The notes: a model not told the origin generated them from the sequence alone. A stretch of 64,000 nt of DNA from Sediminispirochaeta bajacaliforniensis DSM 16054 (GCF_000378205.1 NZ_KB899407.1:62001-126000), one strand, 5' to 3'; counted from the first letter of the stretch, positions 24,308 to 33,604 are shown. Made by a program: numbers and translations.

Positions 24308-25666
24308 TTACTTAATATATCCGGCTCGGACCATGATCTCCCGAATAGGTGCCATGATACCGTCCATGGCCTCTTGGGGCTCTTTCTCTCCGGTCAATAC
24401 CTGGTTGACCGCAATACCCATGATATTGTCGATTTCCCCCCATTCAGGAATGATGGGCCGCCAATCGGGATTTACGTGTGGCAGCTGCAGAGCAAGAGCC
24501 TTGAATTCCGGATACTCGTCCTGAAGAATGGGATCGTTTACCGAAGAAGTTCGGAAGGGGGCTCCTCCATTCTCTATAACCTTCCGTTCGGTCTCCTTGC
24601 TTGTGATCCACTGAAGGAACAGAAATGCAGCTTCCGGATGGCTCGCATTTGCCGGTATCGCCAGGCCGAATCCTCCCGACTCACTCAATCTGTTTTCCTG
24701 CTTCGGATGCATTGCATAGCCAAGTTTATCATAGACCTTCGACTGCTTCGGATCTCTGGCCTTACCGGCAAAAACGCTTGCATCAAGGTACATGGCGGCA
24801 TCTCCCTGCAAAAAGGCCTGAAATTCGCCGTCCTGGGCAAAACTGGTCATTCCCGGAGGTCCATAGCTGAACATCTTTTTCATCCACTCAAGTGTTTTGA
24901 TAGATTCAGGGGAATTAACCACCGGTTCCCAATTCTCATCAAAGACTCTTGCCCCAAAAGGTGATGCATGCAGCAGGTAAGCGGCATTCGCCTGATGCCC
25001 GGAAGCACCCCGGCTTGTCATCCCATACATGCCGTCAACATTTTCATAGATGAATTTGGCAGTTTCGAGCACCTCATCATAGGTCTCGGGAACCTTAAGA
25101 TTATATTTATCAAAGATATCTTTTCGATATATCAATATGCTGGTTTCGGCACCAAAAGGGATACCGTAAAGTTTGGCCCCCGGACCGCCGAGATAGATTT
25201 TTTTGCCTCCTACATAGCCGGTATTTTCCACATAGGCAGGGACAAGATCGTCAAAGTCGTAATCCGGATATGCCAGAGACGGATCATTGAAAAAGGGTTC
25301 GAGTTCCTTCAGCATACCGGCGGCGGCATACTCACTTTTCCACATACACACCATTGAAATCAGATCATAATCGCCGGAAGGCTTACTCATCTCCAATACC
25401 TGTTTATCGTGCATCTTCATGTACTGGAGCAGATCGACCTCCACCTTGATACCGGTAAGCTCCTCGAACTCGGGAATCAGGGGCATCAATGCGTTATACG
25501 TCACATGGTTCGGAAAGCATGCAACAATGGTCTCTCCCTCATATTGTCTCCAGTTAAACTCACCTGACGCACTCTTCGGAGAGCTTCCGGCAGCATCCTG
25601 CTGCCCATTGGAAAAGACAAAACTTGAAGTAAAGATCAACAGGAGCACAACCACAAATCTTCTCAT
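24308..25666 (-). CDS. sugar ABC transporter substrate-binding protein
   Basis: 452 residues from the ATG at 25666, with GGAGG five bases upstream; an in-frame ATG at 25678 precedes that site and is rejected. A signal peptide (about 1-20, MRRFVVVLLLIFTSSFVFS) lacks a lipobox cysteine, so it is probably a free periplasmic protein. The mature part is a family 1 extracellular solute-binding protein (LYGIPFGAETSILIYRKDIFD, and the C-terminal GEKEPQEAMD helix). The ligand is probably L-ascorbate, a ketogulonate or another sugar acid, judged from the neighbouring enzymes only. Confidence 0.94.
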   Translation of the reverse strand: MRRFVVVLLLIFTSSFVFSNGQQDAAGSSPKSASGEFNWRQYEGETIVACFPNHVTYNALMPLIPEFEELTGIKVEVDLLQYMKMHDKQVLEMSKPSGDYDLISMVCMWKSEYAAAGMLKELEPFFNDPSLAYPDYDFDDLVPAYVENTGYVGGKKIYLGGPGAKLYGIPFGAETSILIYRKDIFDKYNLKVPETYDEVLETAKFIYENVDGMYGMTSRGASGHQANAAYLLHASPFGARVFDENWEPVVNSPESIKTLEWMKKMFSYGPPGMTSFAQDGEFQAFLQGDAAMYLDASVFAGKARDPKQSKVYDKLGYAMHPKQENRLSESGGFGLAIPANASHPEAAFLFLQWITSKETERKVIENGGAPFRTSSVNDPILQDEYPEFKALALQLPHVNPDWRPIIPEWGEIDNIMGIAVNQVLTGEKEPQEAMDGIMAPIREIMVRAGYIK

Positions 25667-25761
25667 GTAATCCTCCATTTTCCCTTCACAATAAACGCAA
25701 AGGTGGTCAATTGATTTTAAGGATTCAAGCGAATCCGGAATCGCAAACTACTGACACAGTT

Positions 25762-26826
25762 TTACAGCATGGATTTGAAAGGCAAATCGGGCTCGATGGA
25801 AAAAGCATCATCAAAACCCCGGGGATAATGGTATTCAAGCAGATCTTTATCATCCGGATAGACAAACTTGCCACCAACCTGCCAGATGAAGGGCTTGAAC
25901 CGATATTGCAGACGGTGTTTCCGCATATTCCATAGAACCAGAATTTCCATGGGATCGGCCTGGAAATTGGTCCAGATATCATGGTGAAAAGGAATCACCA
26001 CCTTGGTTCTCAAAGATTCCGCCATTCGCAGAATATCGACAGAAGTCATCTTATCGGTCATTCCCCTGGGATTCTCGCCATACGAGCCCAGTGCAACATC
26101 GATTTCATGATCATTGCCGTGCTTTGCATAATAGTTGGAATAATGCGAATCGCCACTATGATAGATTGTTCCTCCGGGGGTCTTGATCAAGTAATTAACG
26201 GCGAGACGATCCATATCCTGGGGCATCTTTCCCTTCAGGACGACACCCCTGGGTGCGGTAACCAGCTCGGTCCTATCAAAAGAATCAAGAACAATGATCT
26301 GAACATCACCGATCTGCAGAGAATCCCCCGGCCTGACGACCCGGCAACGTTCCTTCGGTACGCCCCAACTTGTCCAGAGATCGACACAGGCCTGCGGCCC
26401 GACAAACGGTACTTCTGCGGAAATATTCTGCAACACCGCTGCTGCAACATTTTCATCGATATGGTCACCATGGTCATGTGTCGCCAGAATAGCTTCGACC
26501 TTTCGAATAGCAAAGGGGTCGATTACGCAGGGAACATTTCTGAGATTGGGCTGAAGTTTTCGACAACCAATCATCCGCTGGTGCTGATGCTGTTCCTTCA
26601 TCAGGGGATTCTGCTTTGTGCGTTTCCCAGTCTTTGTCCAGAGATCGATACAGATATTTGTATTCCCTTCCGATTTCACCCAGATGCCGGTACATCCAAG
26701 CCACCACATGGCGAAGGTCCCCGGCCTGACGTTTTCTTCGTCAATCTCCTCATTCAACCAGGTCCCCCATTCGGGAAACGTACTGAGAATCCATGATTCC
26801 CGTGTAATGGTATCTATCTTGCTCAT
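25762..26826 (-). CDS. ulaG: L-ascorbate-6-phosphate lactonase
   Basis: 354 residues from the ATG at 26826 (GGAG six bases upstream), the same length as E. coli UlaG. A longer frame to 26931 is rejected. Sequence agreement with what I recall of E. coli UlaG is very high throughout ([48 protein letters not shown]). The metallo-beta-lactamase metal motif is HDHGDHID. It hydrolyses ascorbate 6-phosphate to 3-keto-L-gulonate 6-phosphate, which UlaD, encoded divergently, decarboxylates. It heads the operon with the ABC transporter, where a PTS would be expected. Confidence 0.96.
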   Translation of the reverse strand: MSKIDTITRESWILSTFPEWGTWLNEEIDEENVRPGTFAMWWLGCTGIWVKSEGNTNICIDLWTKTGKRTKQNPLMKEQHQHQRMIGCRKLQPNLRNVPCVIDPFAIRKVEAILATHDHGDHIDENVAAAVLQNISAEVPFVGPQACVDLWTSWGVPKERCRVVRPGDSLQIGDVQIIVLDSFDRTELVTAPRGVVLKGKMPQDMDRLAVNYLIKTPGGTIYHSGDSHYSNYYAKHGNDHEIDVALGSYGENPRGMTDKMTSVDILRMAESLRTKVVIPFHHDIWTNFQADPMEILVLWNMRKHRLQYRFKPFIWQVGGKFVYPDDKDLLEYHYPRGFDDAFSIEPDLPFKSML

Positions 26827-26853
26827 GCAAACTCCAATCTGCTGTGGATAGTT

Positions 26854-26883
26854 AATCTTCACACCGTTATGTTCATATGTCAA
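26854..26883 (-). promoter_or_regulatory. possible ulaG operon promoter
   Basis: Reverse strand: consensus TTGACA (26883-26878) with a weak -10 (AAGATT, 26859-26854) at 18 bases. Confidence 0.3.
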
Positions 26884-26947
26884 TAAAAAAATTGATTTTT
26901 TGATCACAACGTATGTAAAATTTATAGCCAATCATATAGAAAAGTCG

Positions 26948-26964
26948 AATTGTACAATACAATT
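26948..26964. promoter_or_regulatory. 17-bp palindromic operator candidate
   Basis: AATTGTA CAA TACAATT, a perfect 7-3-7 inverted repeat in the middle of the ulaG-ulaD divergent region. Confidence 0.45.
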
Positions 26965-27032
26965 ATATATGTTAAATATAATTACTATTATATACCAAAG
27001 CACACCAATATATTTCTTCATCCAAAAATACA

Positions 27033-27075
27033 AAAACAAACTTGACAATATGTTTGTTTTGATCATTTAATGATC
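27033..27075 (+). promoter_or_regulatory. ulaD operon promoter with two overlapping inverted repeats
   Basis: TTGACA at 27042-27047 and TTTAAT at 27066-27071, 18-base spacer. AAAACAAAC (27033-27041) and GTTTGTTTT (27052-27060) form a perfect 9-bp inverted repeat whose loop is the -35 box. GATCAT TTA ATGATC (27061-27075) is a second palindrome that contains the -10 box. Both suit repressor binding, probably by the DeoR protein. Confidence 0.6.
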
Positions 27076-27098
27076 TATATAAACATATCGGAGTAACT

Positions 27099-27755
27099 AT
27101 GAAGAGACCATTACTACAAATTGCCCTGGACCACACGGATTTGAAGGCAGCTCTTGAATCGGCAGGAAAGGTTGCAGAAGAAGTAGACGTTATTGAAGCA
27201 GGAACGATCCTTTGCTATGCCGAAGGGGCCAAAGCGGTGAAACAGATACACGATGCATACCCCGGTCATACCATCGTTGCCGACCTGAAGGCGGCGGATG
27301 CCGGAGAAGTCGTAGCAAATTTGGTGTTTTCCCGGGGAGCAAGCTGGATGACATGCATCTGCAATGCCCCGCTGGCTACAATGGAGGCGGCCAAAAAAGT
27401 TGCAGACACATACAGCGGCGAGATACAGGTAGAGCTATACGGAGCGTGGTCATTCGATCTGGCCGCAAAATGGCTCGATATCGGCATCAACCAGGCGATC
27501 TACCACCGGGGGCGTGACGCTGCGGCGGCTGGACAAAACTGGAGCGATGAGGACATACAGAAGATCCGGCATCTGGGAGAAATGGGGTTTGCGGTTTCGG
27601 TCACGGGAGGACTCGCACCGCAGGATCTATCACTATTTCGGGGAATTCCGGTTAAATGCTTTATTGCTGGTCGATCGCTTTACGAGGCGAAGAATCCCAT
27701 AGCCGCGGCCCGTGCCTTTAAGCAGGCGATCAGGGACAACTGGAACCAGGGATGA
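27099..27755 (+). CDS. ulaD: 3-keto-L-gulonate-6-phosphate decarboxylase
   Basis: 218 residues of the orotidine phosphate decarboxylase superfamily. Active-site elements match UlaD: IALDH near the N-terminus, the EAGT strand, the metal-binding DLKAADAG (Asp, Lys, Asp), YHRGRDA, and the phosphate loop TGGLA...FIAGRSL. It converts 3-keto-L-gulonate 6-phosphate to L-xylulose 5-phosphate and CO2. GGAG lies six bases before the ATG. It heads the four-gene catabolic operon, and its stop overlaps the ulaE start by four bases. Confidence 0.96.
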   Translation: MKRPLLQIALDHTDLKAALESAGKVAEEVDVIEAGTILCYAEGAKAVKQIHDAYPGHTIVADLKAADAGEVVANLVFSRGASWMTCICNAPLATMEAAKKVADTYSGEIQVELYGAWSFDLAAKWLDIGINQAIYHRGRDAAAAGQNWSDEDIQKIRHLGEMGFAVSVTGGLAPQDLSLFRGIPVKCFIAGRSLYEAKNPIAAARAFKQAIRDNWNQG

Positions 27756-28621
27756 CCCTCCAGGACCTGAAATTCGGTATCTACGAAAAAGCCTTGCCCG
27801 AAATGGCATCCTGGCCGGAAAAACTGGATCTGGCGAAGCGCCTCAACTTTTCCTTTGTGGAAATGTCCATCGACGAATCAGAGAGGCGGCTGGCCCGTCT
27901 CGAGTGGGCAAGGGACGAACGGAAGGCTTTCATAAATTGTGTCTTTGATTCGGGAATTTCCGTACCATCCATCTGCCTTAGCGGGCACAGGAGGTTCCCA
28001 CTCGGCAGCCATAATCCCGATATCAGAGCAAGGGCCCGGAAAATACTGCACGACGCTATCAACTTTTCTGCCGAGGTCGGAATCAGAACCATCCAGCTTG
28101 CCGGCTATGATGTGTATTATGAAACGGGAGACAACGACACCTGGCAATGGTTTCTGGACGGTCTGAATGAGGGGGTCCAGAAGGCGGCAAAGGAACACGT
28201 TATGCTATCCATGGAGATCATGGACACACATCGAATCAGTTCGATTGTGCGTTTCATGAATCTCAAGCGAATGATCATGAATCCCTGGTTTACGGTATAT
28301 CCCGATCTGGGAAACCTGACCGCCTGGGGCAACGATGTCGTGCAAGAATTGGAGCTTGGGAAGGATCTCATCACGGCAATCCATCTCAAGGATACACTGG
28401 CGGTGACAAAAACATTTCCCGGTCAATTTCGTGATGTATCGTTCGGCGACGGCTGCGTCGATTTCGTCGCAGCGTTTCGAGCCTTGAAAAGGCTGCACTT
28501 TACCGGCCCCTTTCTCATGGAGATGTGGTCGGGGAAAGGCAAGAACCCGGTCAAAGAAATAGAGGAAGCCAGGGAATGGATTATTACAAGAATGAAAGAA
28601 GGTGGTTACATCAATGAGTAA
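27752..28621 (+). CDS. ulaE: L-xylulose-5-phosphate 3-epimerase (UlaE/SgbU type)
   Basis: 289 residues, a xylose isomerase-like TIM barrel of the UlaE family. Recognisable segments include MEIMDTHRISS, PDLGNLTAWG and IHLKDTL, which carry the metal-binding Glu, Asp and His residues, and a final Glu in LMEMW. It converts L-xylulose 5-phosphate to L-ribulose 5-phosphate. The start overlaps ulaD (ATGA) and the stop overlaps ulaF, so it is translationally coupled on both sides. Confidence 0.95.
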   Translation: MTLQDLKFGIYEKALPEMASWPEKLDLAKRLNFSFVEMSIDESERRLARLEWARDERKAFINCVFDSGISVPSICLSGHRRFPLGSHNPDIRARARKILHDAINFSAEVGIRTIQLAGYDVYYETGDNDTWQWFLDGLNEGVQKAAKEHVMLSMEIMDTHRISSIVRFMNLKRMIMNPWFTVYPDLGNLTAWGNDVVQELELGKDLITAIHLKDTLAVTKTFPGQFRDVSFGDGCVDFVAAFRALKRLHFTGPFLMEMWSGKGKNPVKEIEEAREWIITRMKEGGYINE

Positions 28622-29315
28622 ACATATAGATAGTCTTATCGAAGCGGTTTTTAAGGCGAACCTCGAGCTTCCGGCTCGGGGCTTGGTAACCTTCACCTGG
28701 GGAAACGTCAGCGCCGTTGACAGGAAGCAAGGGTGGATTGTGATAAAACCAAGCGGCGTTCCCTATGAAAAATTACAAGTCGAAGATATGGTCGTCACCG
28801 ATATGGATGGCAACATCGTACACGGAACAAAACGCCCATCCAGTGACCTGGCAACCCACATCGCGTTGTACAAGGGCTTTCCCTGCTGCGGGTCAATTGT
28901 TCATACCCATGCAAGAAACAGTACGGCATGGGCCCAGTCCTGTACGGACCTGCCTCCTCTGGGCACCACTCACGCAGACTATTTTTTCGGCGCCGTTCCC
29001 TGTACCAGAAAGATGACCGACCACGAGATTCAGAAAAACTACGAACTGGAAACAGGCAATGTCATCGTAGAGACGTTCAGGACACGGGCCATCGATCCGG
29101 AAGCGGTCCCATCCGCCCTGGTGGCCGCTCATGGCCCCTTTTCCTGGGGAAAAACACCCGAAGAAGCACTCTATCACGCAGTAGTTCTTGAAGAAATTGC
29201 CTGCATGGCGATGGCTACCATGTCGATACAACCCGCTATTTCCCACATGCAACAAACCTTACTGGACAAACATTTCCTACGAAAACATGGAAAAAACGCC
29301 TATTATGGACAATGA
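28614..29315 (+). CDS. ulaF: L-ribulose-5-phosphate 4-epimerase
   Basis: 233 residues from the ATG at 28614 (AAGGTGG about eight bases upstream); an in-frame GTG at 28602 is less likely. Class II aldolase family: GNVSAVDR, the zinc ligands in IVHTHARNS and a later His in VAAHGPFSWG, with the Asp/Tyr segment at the C-terminus. It forms D-xylulose 5-phosphate, which enters the pentose phosphate pathway. The start lies inside the end of ulaE. It completes the UlaG-D-E-F route. Confidence 0.95.
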   Translation: MSKHIDSLIEAVFKANLELPARGLVTFTWGNVSAVDRKQGWIVIKPSGVPYEKLQVEDMVVTDMDGNIVHGTKRPSSDLATHIALYKGFPCCGSIVHTHARNSTAWAQSCTDLPPLGTTHADYFFGAVPCTRKMTDHEIQKNYELETGNVIVETFRTRAIDPEAVPSALVAAHGPFSWGKTPEEALYHAVVLEEIACMAMATMSIQPAISHMQQTLLDKHFLRKHGKNAYYGQ

Positions 29316-29327
29316 GCGTGTATAGAT

Positions 29328-30803
29328 ATGATACTCATTATTGATGCAGGAACAACCAGTATCCGCGGAATTCTTTACGACAAGGAAGGGAACGCCGCTT
29401 TTATCTCTCAGCACCACTCCTCGCCTCAATTCTTGCCCGACGGCCGTGTCGAACAAAATCCGCTTATCTGGAAGCAGCTTCTGGAAACAGCCCTCAAGGA
29501 AGCGGTTGAGCATCTTGATCAACACCACCTCTCCCTCGAGGCAATCGGGCTAACGGCATTCAGATCCCCTGTCTTTCCCGTCGATAAAAACGGCACTCCG
29601 CTTCTTCCGGCAATCATGTGGCAGGATAAAAGGACCGACTGCCTGCTGGAGAGGTTTAGCTCCCACCACCTGGATATCTATATGCGTTCAGGCCTTCCTG
29701 TTTCTTCGGTCTTTTCCGCCATCAAAATGTACTGGATTAAACAATACAAACCGGAAGAATACCAGCAATCATGGAAGCTTATCGGCATCTATGAATATCT
29801 TCTCTTCCTGCTGACGGGAAGAATGGTCACCGATCATTCCGTGGCCAGCAGAACAAATCTCTTCAACCTGCAGGCCAAGGATTGGGACGATAAACTCATA
29901 TCATATTTTGGTATTGATAAAGCCAAACTGGCAGAACTTGTTTCTCCAGGCTCTGTCTGCGGAGAACTATGCAAAAAGATCCGAAAAGAGCTTTCGATAA
30001 GCGGATCGATTCCGGTCGTTGCAGCGGGGGGCGATCAGCAATGCTCGGTTCTGGGATTCGGGATCACCACCCCCGGAACCATCACGGTAAATACCGGCAC
30101 AGGTGCTTACGTCCTTACCATATCACCAGAGCCGGTCAGAAACGAGGCATGTTCGATATATTCCAATGTGGCCGCAGCGGGAGATTACCTCATCGAATCT
30201 TCACTATCGACCGCAGGAACGGTATATCGCTGGTTCGCAGAGGTCAGTACGAAAACAACCACAACGGAAAAGAACAACTTCTCACTGCTCGATAGCGAAA
30301 TTGCACAATCGCCTCCAGGTGCAAACGGCGTCATGCTTATTCCCCGATTCAAAGGTCCAGCCGATCCGGCAGGTCAGACCTTTTCAAAGGGAGCATTCCT
30401 TAATCTTGATCTCTCAACAAAACGGGGAGATATGGCCCGGGCAATACTTGAGGGCATATCCTTCGAACTACACGAGAGGATCATCGAGATAGAATCACAA
30501 ACCAACACTCATAATCGAATTTTTGCATCAGGAGGCATGACAAGATTCCCCCTATACAATCAGATCCTCGCCGATATATTTCAAAGGCCCGTAACAAGCA
30601 TGAAAAACGGGGAAGCAACTGCATTCGGGGCATGGCTGAATACAAACCGGGCATTCACGGAGTCTCAAACAGGTGTAGAATTTTCCGACAACATGAAAGA
30701 GGCGGAAGCCGACACCTACCTTCCTCATAGAAAGCACTCCGCATTATATCGCAGCATATTGGAAAGGCGTAAACAAACCATGAAAGCTCTTGGTTATTCC
30801 TGA
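29328..30803 (+). CDS. FGGY-family carbohydrate kinase, candidate ascorbate or ketogulonate kinase
   Basis: 491 residues. The N-terminal phosphate loop DAGTTSIRG, the catalytic Asp in AAGGDQQCS, the NTGTGAYV adenosine-binding segment and FASGGMTRFPLYNQI identify an FGGY kinase. It is the last gene of the ulaDEF operon, 12 bases after ulaF. The E. coli ula operon has no kinase because its PTS phosphorylates ascorbate during uptake; the related sgb/yia operon includes LyxK, which can phosphorylate 3-keto-L-gulonate or L-xylulose. Here, with ABC uptake and a UlaG lactonase, the best inferred substrate is L-ascorbate; a LyxK-type role is the alternative. Confidence 0.92.
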   Translation: MILIIDAGTTSIRGILYDKEGNAAFISQHHSSPQFLPDGRVEQNPLIWKQLLETALKEAVEHLDQHHLSLEAIGLTAFRSPVFPVDKNGTPLLPAIMWQDKRTDCLLERFSSHHLDIYMRSGLPVSSVFSAIKMYWIKQYKPEEYQQSWKLIGIYEYLLFLLTGRMVTDHSVASRTNLFNLQAKDWDDKLISYFGIDKAKLAELVSPGSVCGELCKKIRKELSISGSIPVVAAGGDQQCSVLGFGITTPGTITVNTGTGAYVLTISPEPVRNEACSIYSNVAAAGDYLIESSLSTAGTVYRWFAEVSTKTTTTEKNNFSLLDSEIAQSPPGANGVMLIPRFKGPADPAGQTFSKGAFLNLDLSTKRGDMARAILEGISFELHERIIEIESQTNTHNRIFASGGMTRFPLYNQILADIFQRPVTSMKNGEATAFGAWLNTNRAFTESQTGVEFSDNMKEAEADTYLPHRKHSALYRSILERRKQTMKALGYS

Positions 30804-32422
30804 AACAGAAGAACGCCTTCAGAGGAAGATACAAGGATAGTTTTTTCAACTCGGGGCAAAAAGAATGCAAGCTCCCCCAAATCTCTAACGCCCTCTTCCA
30901 AATATTCAAAAAGCTGGGAGGGCGAAAAGTGGAAAAATCCCGATAGCTCCGGCACATTGCCTGAAGTGGCTTCATCTATGCGATCCCAGAGGGCGAAAAT
31001 TTCAATAATATCATGAACGACCTCGCCTTCTGCCTGCAATCCCCTGTCAGTAAAAAGCTTTAAAAGGTATATCTGCTGAACCTCGCTCATTGCCTGATCA
31101 TGCCCATCTGATATTTTGCCTTCCAGCCAGAGAGAAAAATCAAGAAAAAACCGGGAGGGGTTGATTCCAAGTCTTTCGATAATGATGTCAAACCACGGAA
31201 CAGCGTTTCCCTGGTTGTAGAACAGGTCGATTGCAGAAGCGATACGTGAAGCAACAGCCATATCTTCGGAATGAAAGTCGGAAGATGCGTGGACGAGATA
31301 GGGATCATCGCTATCTCGAACAAGGCCGAAGGAGTCCGCTTTATCGTATAGTATGGTTCCCGGAAGAACAGCAAGAGGAAAGATATCGATATGGTTCGGT
31401 ACCATAGAAAAGGCAAAGTCAATGCTTGCAAGAAACCCCTCAAGAGAATCCCCAGGTAAACCGTAGATGAGATCAAAGCCATACACGACTTCAGCTTCGT
31501 GCAGGAAGAGCACTTTCCGGCGGAAATCATCCTGTTTAATGCTTCGATTAATGTTACGGAGTACCTTTGGATCGGCACTTTGCAGTCCAATTTGCAGGGA
31601 ACAGGAGAGGCCGGAAAAGAGTTCGGCGAGTTCCTGATCGAGAAACTCACTTCTGACTTCAATGTTGTAATGAATATCGGGCGCAATCTTTTGCATCAAG
31701 CGCAGTAATTTCTTGGCCCTTGTACGGTTGTGATTAAAGGTAGGGTCGAGAATAAAAAGTTCCCGGACTCCGGCATGGGCGAACAGCTCAAGTTCACGAG
31801 TAATTCGCTCCATGGAGAAATATCTGACCTGTTCGGAGCCCTTGGATTCAAAACAAAAATGACAACGGAAAGGACACCCCCTGGAGAGTTCCCACAGCAA
31901 ACCGGTATAAGCAGCCGGATCCAGCGTCCCGTCCAAATAAGGAGAGGGAAGAACGGTAAGATCAACGCTCTGCGGGAAAAGGACTGAGGTACCGGGCCTA
32001 CCGGCAAGAAGCATATCCAGGCCCTGAAGAATCGATCCCTCACCTTCTCCGGGGAGGAAAAGATCAAAACAACCCGGGTATGCTTCACCGAGGCGATGCC
32101 AATCGGCCGTTACCTCCGGTCCTCCCGCAAAGATCGGAAGATCGGGCAGTTCCGTTTTTATACACCGAGCGATTTCAATACTCTTCCGCCTATTCCAGAG
32201 GTATATGGAAAAAGCAAGGATATCGGGCTGCAGTTCCTTGATCGCCGCTACACAAAGGGCTATATCCTGATCAAGGAAGAAATCAAGAATAATCGGTTTA
32301 ACCCGGTCCCCATGGCGTGCCTGAACGAGGGCCGCAACCGAAGCCGCACCGAGAGGGACGGCACGAGCCCCCCGATCTATATGGATCGAGACTATAACCA
32401 ATCTTTTTATGGAACTAGGCAT
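30794..32422 (-). CDS. B12-binding-domain radical SAM protein
   Basis: 542 residues from an ATG at 32422, chosen because the promoter places transcription there; a frame extends to 32485. Residues 5-145 resemble a cobalamin-binding Rossmann domain. The radical SAM cluster motif CxxxCxxC is C183, C187, C190 (GCPFRCHFC). The C-terminal 150 residues are helical, probably a DUF4080-like tail. Family members carry out methylations, ring contractions and other radical reactions; substrate unknown. It is convergent with the kinase gene (10-base overlap) and divergent from the deaminase gene. Confidence 0.9.
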   Translation of the reverse strand: MPSSIKRLVIVSIHIDRGARAVPLGAASVAALVQARHGDRVKPIILDFFLDQDIALCVAAIKELQPDILAFSIYLWNRRKSIEIARCIKTELPDLPIFAGGPEVTADWHRLGEAYPGCFDLFLPGEGEGSILQGLDMLLAGRPGTSVLFPQSVDLTVLPSPYLDGTLDPAAYTGLLWELSRGCPFRCHFCFESKGSEQVRYFSMERITRELELFAHAGVRELFILDPTFNHNRTRAKKLLRLMQKIAPDIHYNIEVRSEFLDQELAELFSGLSCSLQIGLQSADPKVLRNINRSIKQDDFRRKVLFLHEAEVVYGFDLIYGLPGDSLEGFLASIDFAFSMVPNHIDIFPLAVLPGTILYDKADSFGLVRDSDDPYLVHASSDFHSEDMAVASRIASAIDLFYNQGNAVPWFDIIIERLGINPSRFFLDFSLWLEGKISDGHDQAMSEVQQIYLLKLFTDRGLQAEGEVVHDIIEIFALWDRIDEATSGNVPELSGFFHFSPSQLFEYLEEGVRDLGELAFFLPRVEKTILVSSSEGVLLFQE

Positions 32423-32431
32423 AGCCGAGAG

Positions 32432-32460
32432 TATATACGTGGAAGAGAAAAGCGTGTCAA
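32432..32460 (-). promoter_or_regulatory. radical SAM gene promoter
   Basis: Reverse strand: TTGACA (32460-32455), 17-base spacer, TATATA (32437-32432), nine bases, ATG at 32422. No Shine-Dalgarno sequence. Confidence 0.6.
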
Positions 32461-32466
32461 CGGCCC

Positions 32467-32495
32467 TTCCCCGCAAAGCTTTCATGAATTACAAT
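32467..32495 (+). promoter_or_regulatory. adenosine deaminase gene promoter
   Basis: Weak -35 TTCCCC at 32467-32472, 17-base spacer, good -10 TACAAT at 32490-32495, six bases, ATG at 32502. Confidence 0.4.
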
Positions 32496-32501
32496 ATCAG
32501 C

Positions 32502-33590
32502 ATGGTTACAAAAGAAATGATACGGCAGATTCCCAAAGTGGAACTGCATGACCACCTCGATGGAGGTTTGCGACCACAAACCATTGTTGAAATGGCTGAT
32601 GAGTACGGAATTTCACTTCCCGAAAAAGATCCCGAACGCCTTGCTCAGTGGCTTCACCGGGGCTCCGATAGAAAAAGCCTGCCCCTCTACCTCGAAAGTT
32701 TTGGGGTGACGGTGGCTGTTCTACAGAAGGCTGAAGCCCTTGAACGCGCTGCTTACGAGGCGATCCTCGATGTGGCAAAGGAACATGTGGTCTACATCGA
32801 AATGCGCTTTTCTCCGGTACTGCACCTCAAAGAGGGACTAAACGTGGAAGCGGTAGTTGAATCCGTGCTTAAAGGACTCGAGCGGGGCCGCAGGGAAACG
32901 GGGACCGAATACGGGTTGATTCTCTGCGCCATGCGAGATCAAAGTGCCGCCATCAGCCTTGAAATCGCCGAGCTTGCCGTTGCCTTCAGCGACCGTGGCG
33001 TCGTCGGCTTCGACATTGCGGGTGACGAAAATGGACATCCCCCTAAAAAACACCTTGAAGCCTTCCAGTATATTCGCAATCGGAATTTCAACATAACCAT
33101 TCACGCAGGGGAAGCCTTTGGTTTGGAATCGATCTGGCAGGCCATTCAAATCTGTGGAGCTCACCGCATAGGCCATGCAACCCGCCTCATTGAGGATATG
33201 TCGGTCCACGGTACCAGGATCGAAAAAATGGGGACACTTGCCCATTTTATCCGGGATAAACGTATTCCGCTTGAGGTGTGCCTCTCAAGCAATATCCAAA
33301 CCGGTGCCGCCCCCAATTTCGACGATCATCCCTTTCACATCTACTTTCGCAATGGTTTTCGTGTTTTTCTCAATACGGATAACCGCCTTATGAGTAATAC
33401 CACCCTCAGCAAAGAGATGGAATTGGCTGTAAAGCATTACAATCTCAGCCTAAAGGACCTTGAACGGCTGACCATAAACGCCATGAAAAGTTCATTTGCT
33501 CACTACGACGAGCGAATCAAAATCATCTATGATGTTCTGAAACCGGGATACGCTGAGGTGGAAAAAACGTCAGGTTACAATGGACATTAG
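32502..33590 (+). CDS. adenosine deaminase
   Basis: 362 residues from the ATG at 32502; an upstream ATG at 32484 lies before the -10 box. Metal-dependent deaminase motifs are complete: HDHLDGG (HxH), AGDE, IHAGE (His and catalytic Glu), HRIGHATR and the late NTDNRLMSNT with the metal-binding Asp. It converts adenosine to inosine in purine salvage. It could also belong to the adenine deaminase-like subgroup, but the NTDNRLMS form is typical of bacterial adenosine deaminases. It is transcribed away from the radical SAM gene. Confidence 0.93.
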   Translation: MVTKEMIRQIPKVELHDHLDGGLRPQTIVEMADEYGISLPEKDPERLAQWLHRGSDRKSLPLYLESFGVTVAVLQKAEALERAAYEAILDVAKEHVVYIEMRFSPVLHLKEGLNVEAVVESVLKGLERGRRETGTEYGLILCAMRDQSAAISLEIAELAVAFSDRGVVGFDIAGDENGHPPKKHLEAFQYIRNRNFNITIHAGEAFGLESIWQAIQICGAHRIGHATRLIEDMSVHGTRIEKMGTLAHFIRDKRIPLEVCLSSNIQTGAAPNFDDHPFHIYFRNGFRVFLNTDNRLMSNTTLSKEMELAVKHYNLSLKDLERLTINAMKSSFAHYDERIKIIYDVLKPGYAEVEKTSGYNGH

Positions 33591-33604
33591 GCAGAGGGCG
33601 GATT

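Noticed and set aside
26931-27032. Riboswitch or attenuator in the ulaG-ulaD divergent region
   Set aside because: The symmetry is dyad-type at promoter boxes, short-loop and AT-rich, which fits protein operators; no alternative terminator/antiterminator pair is seen.
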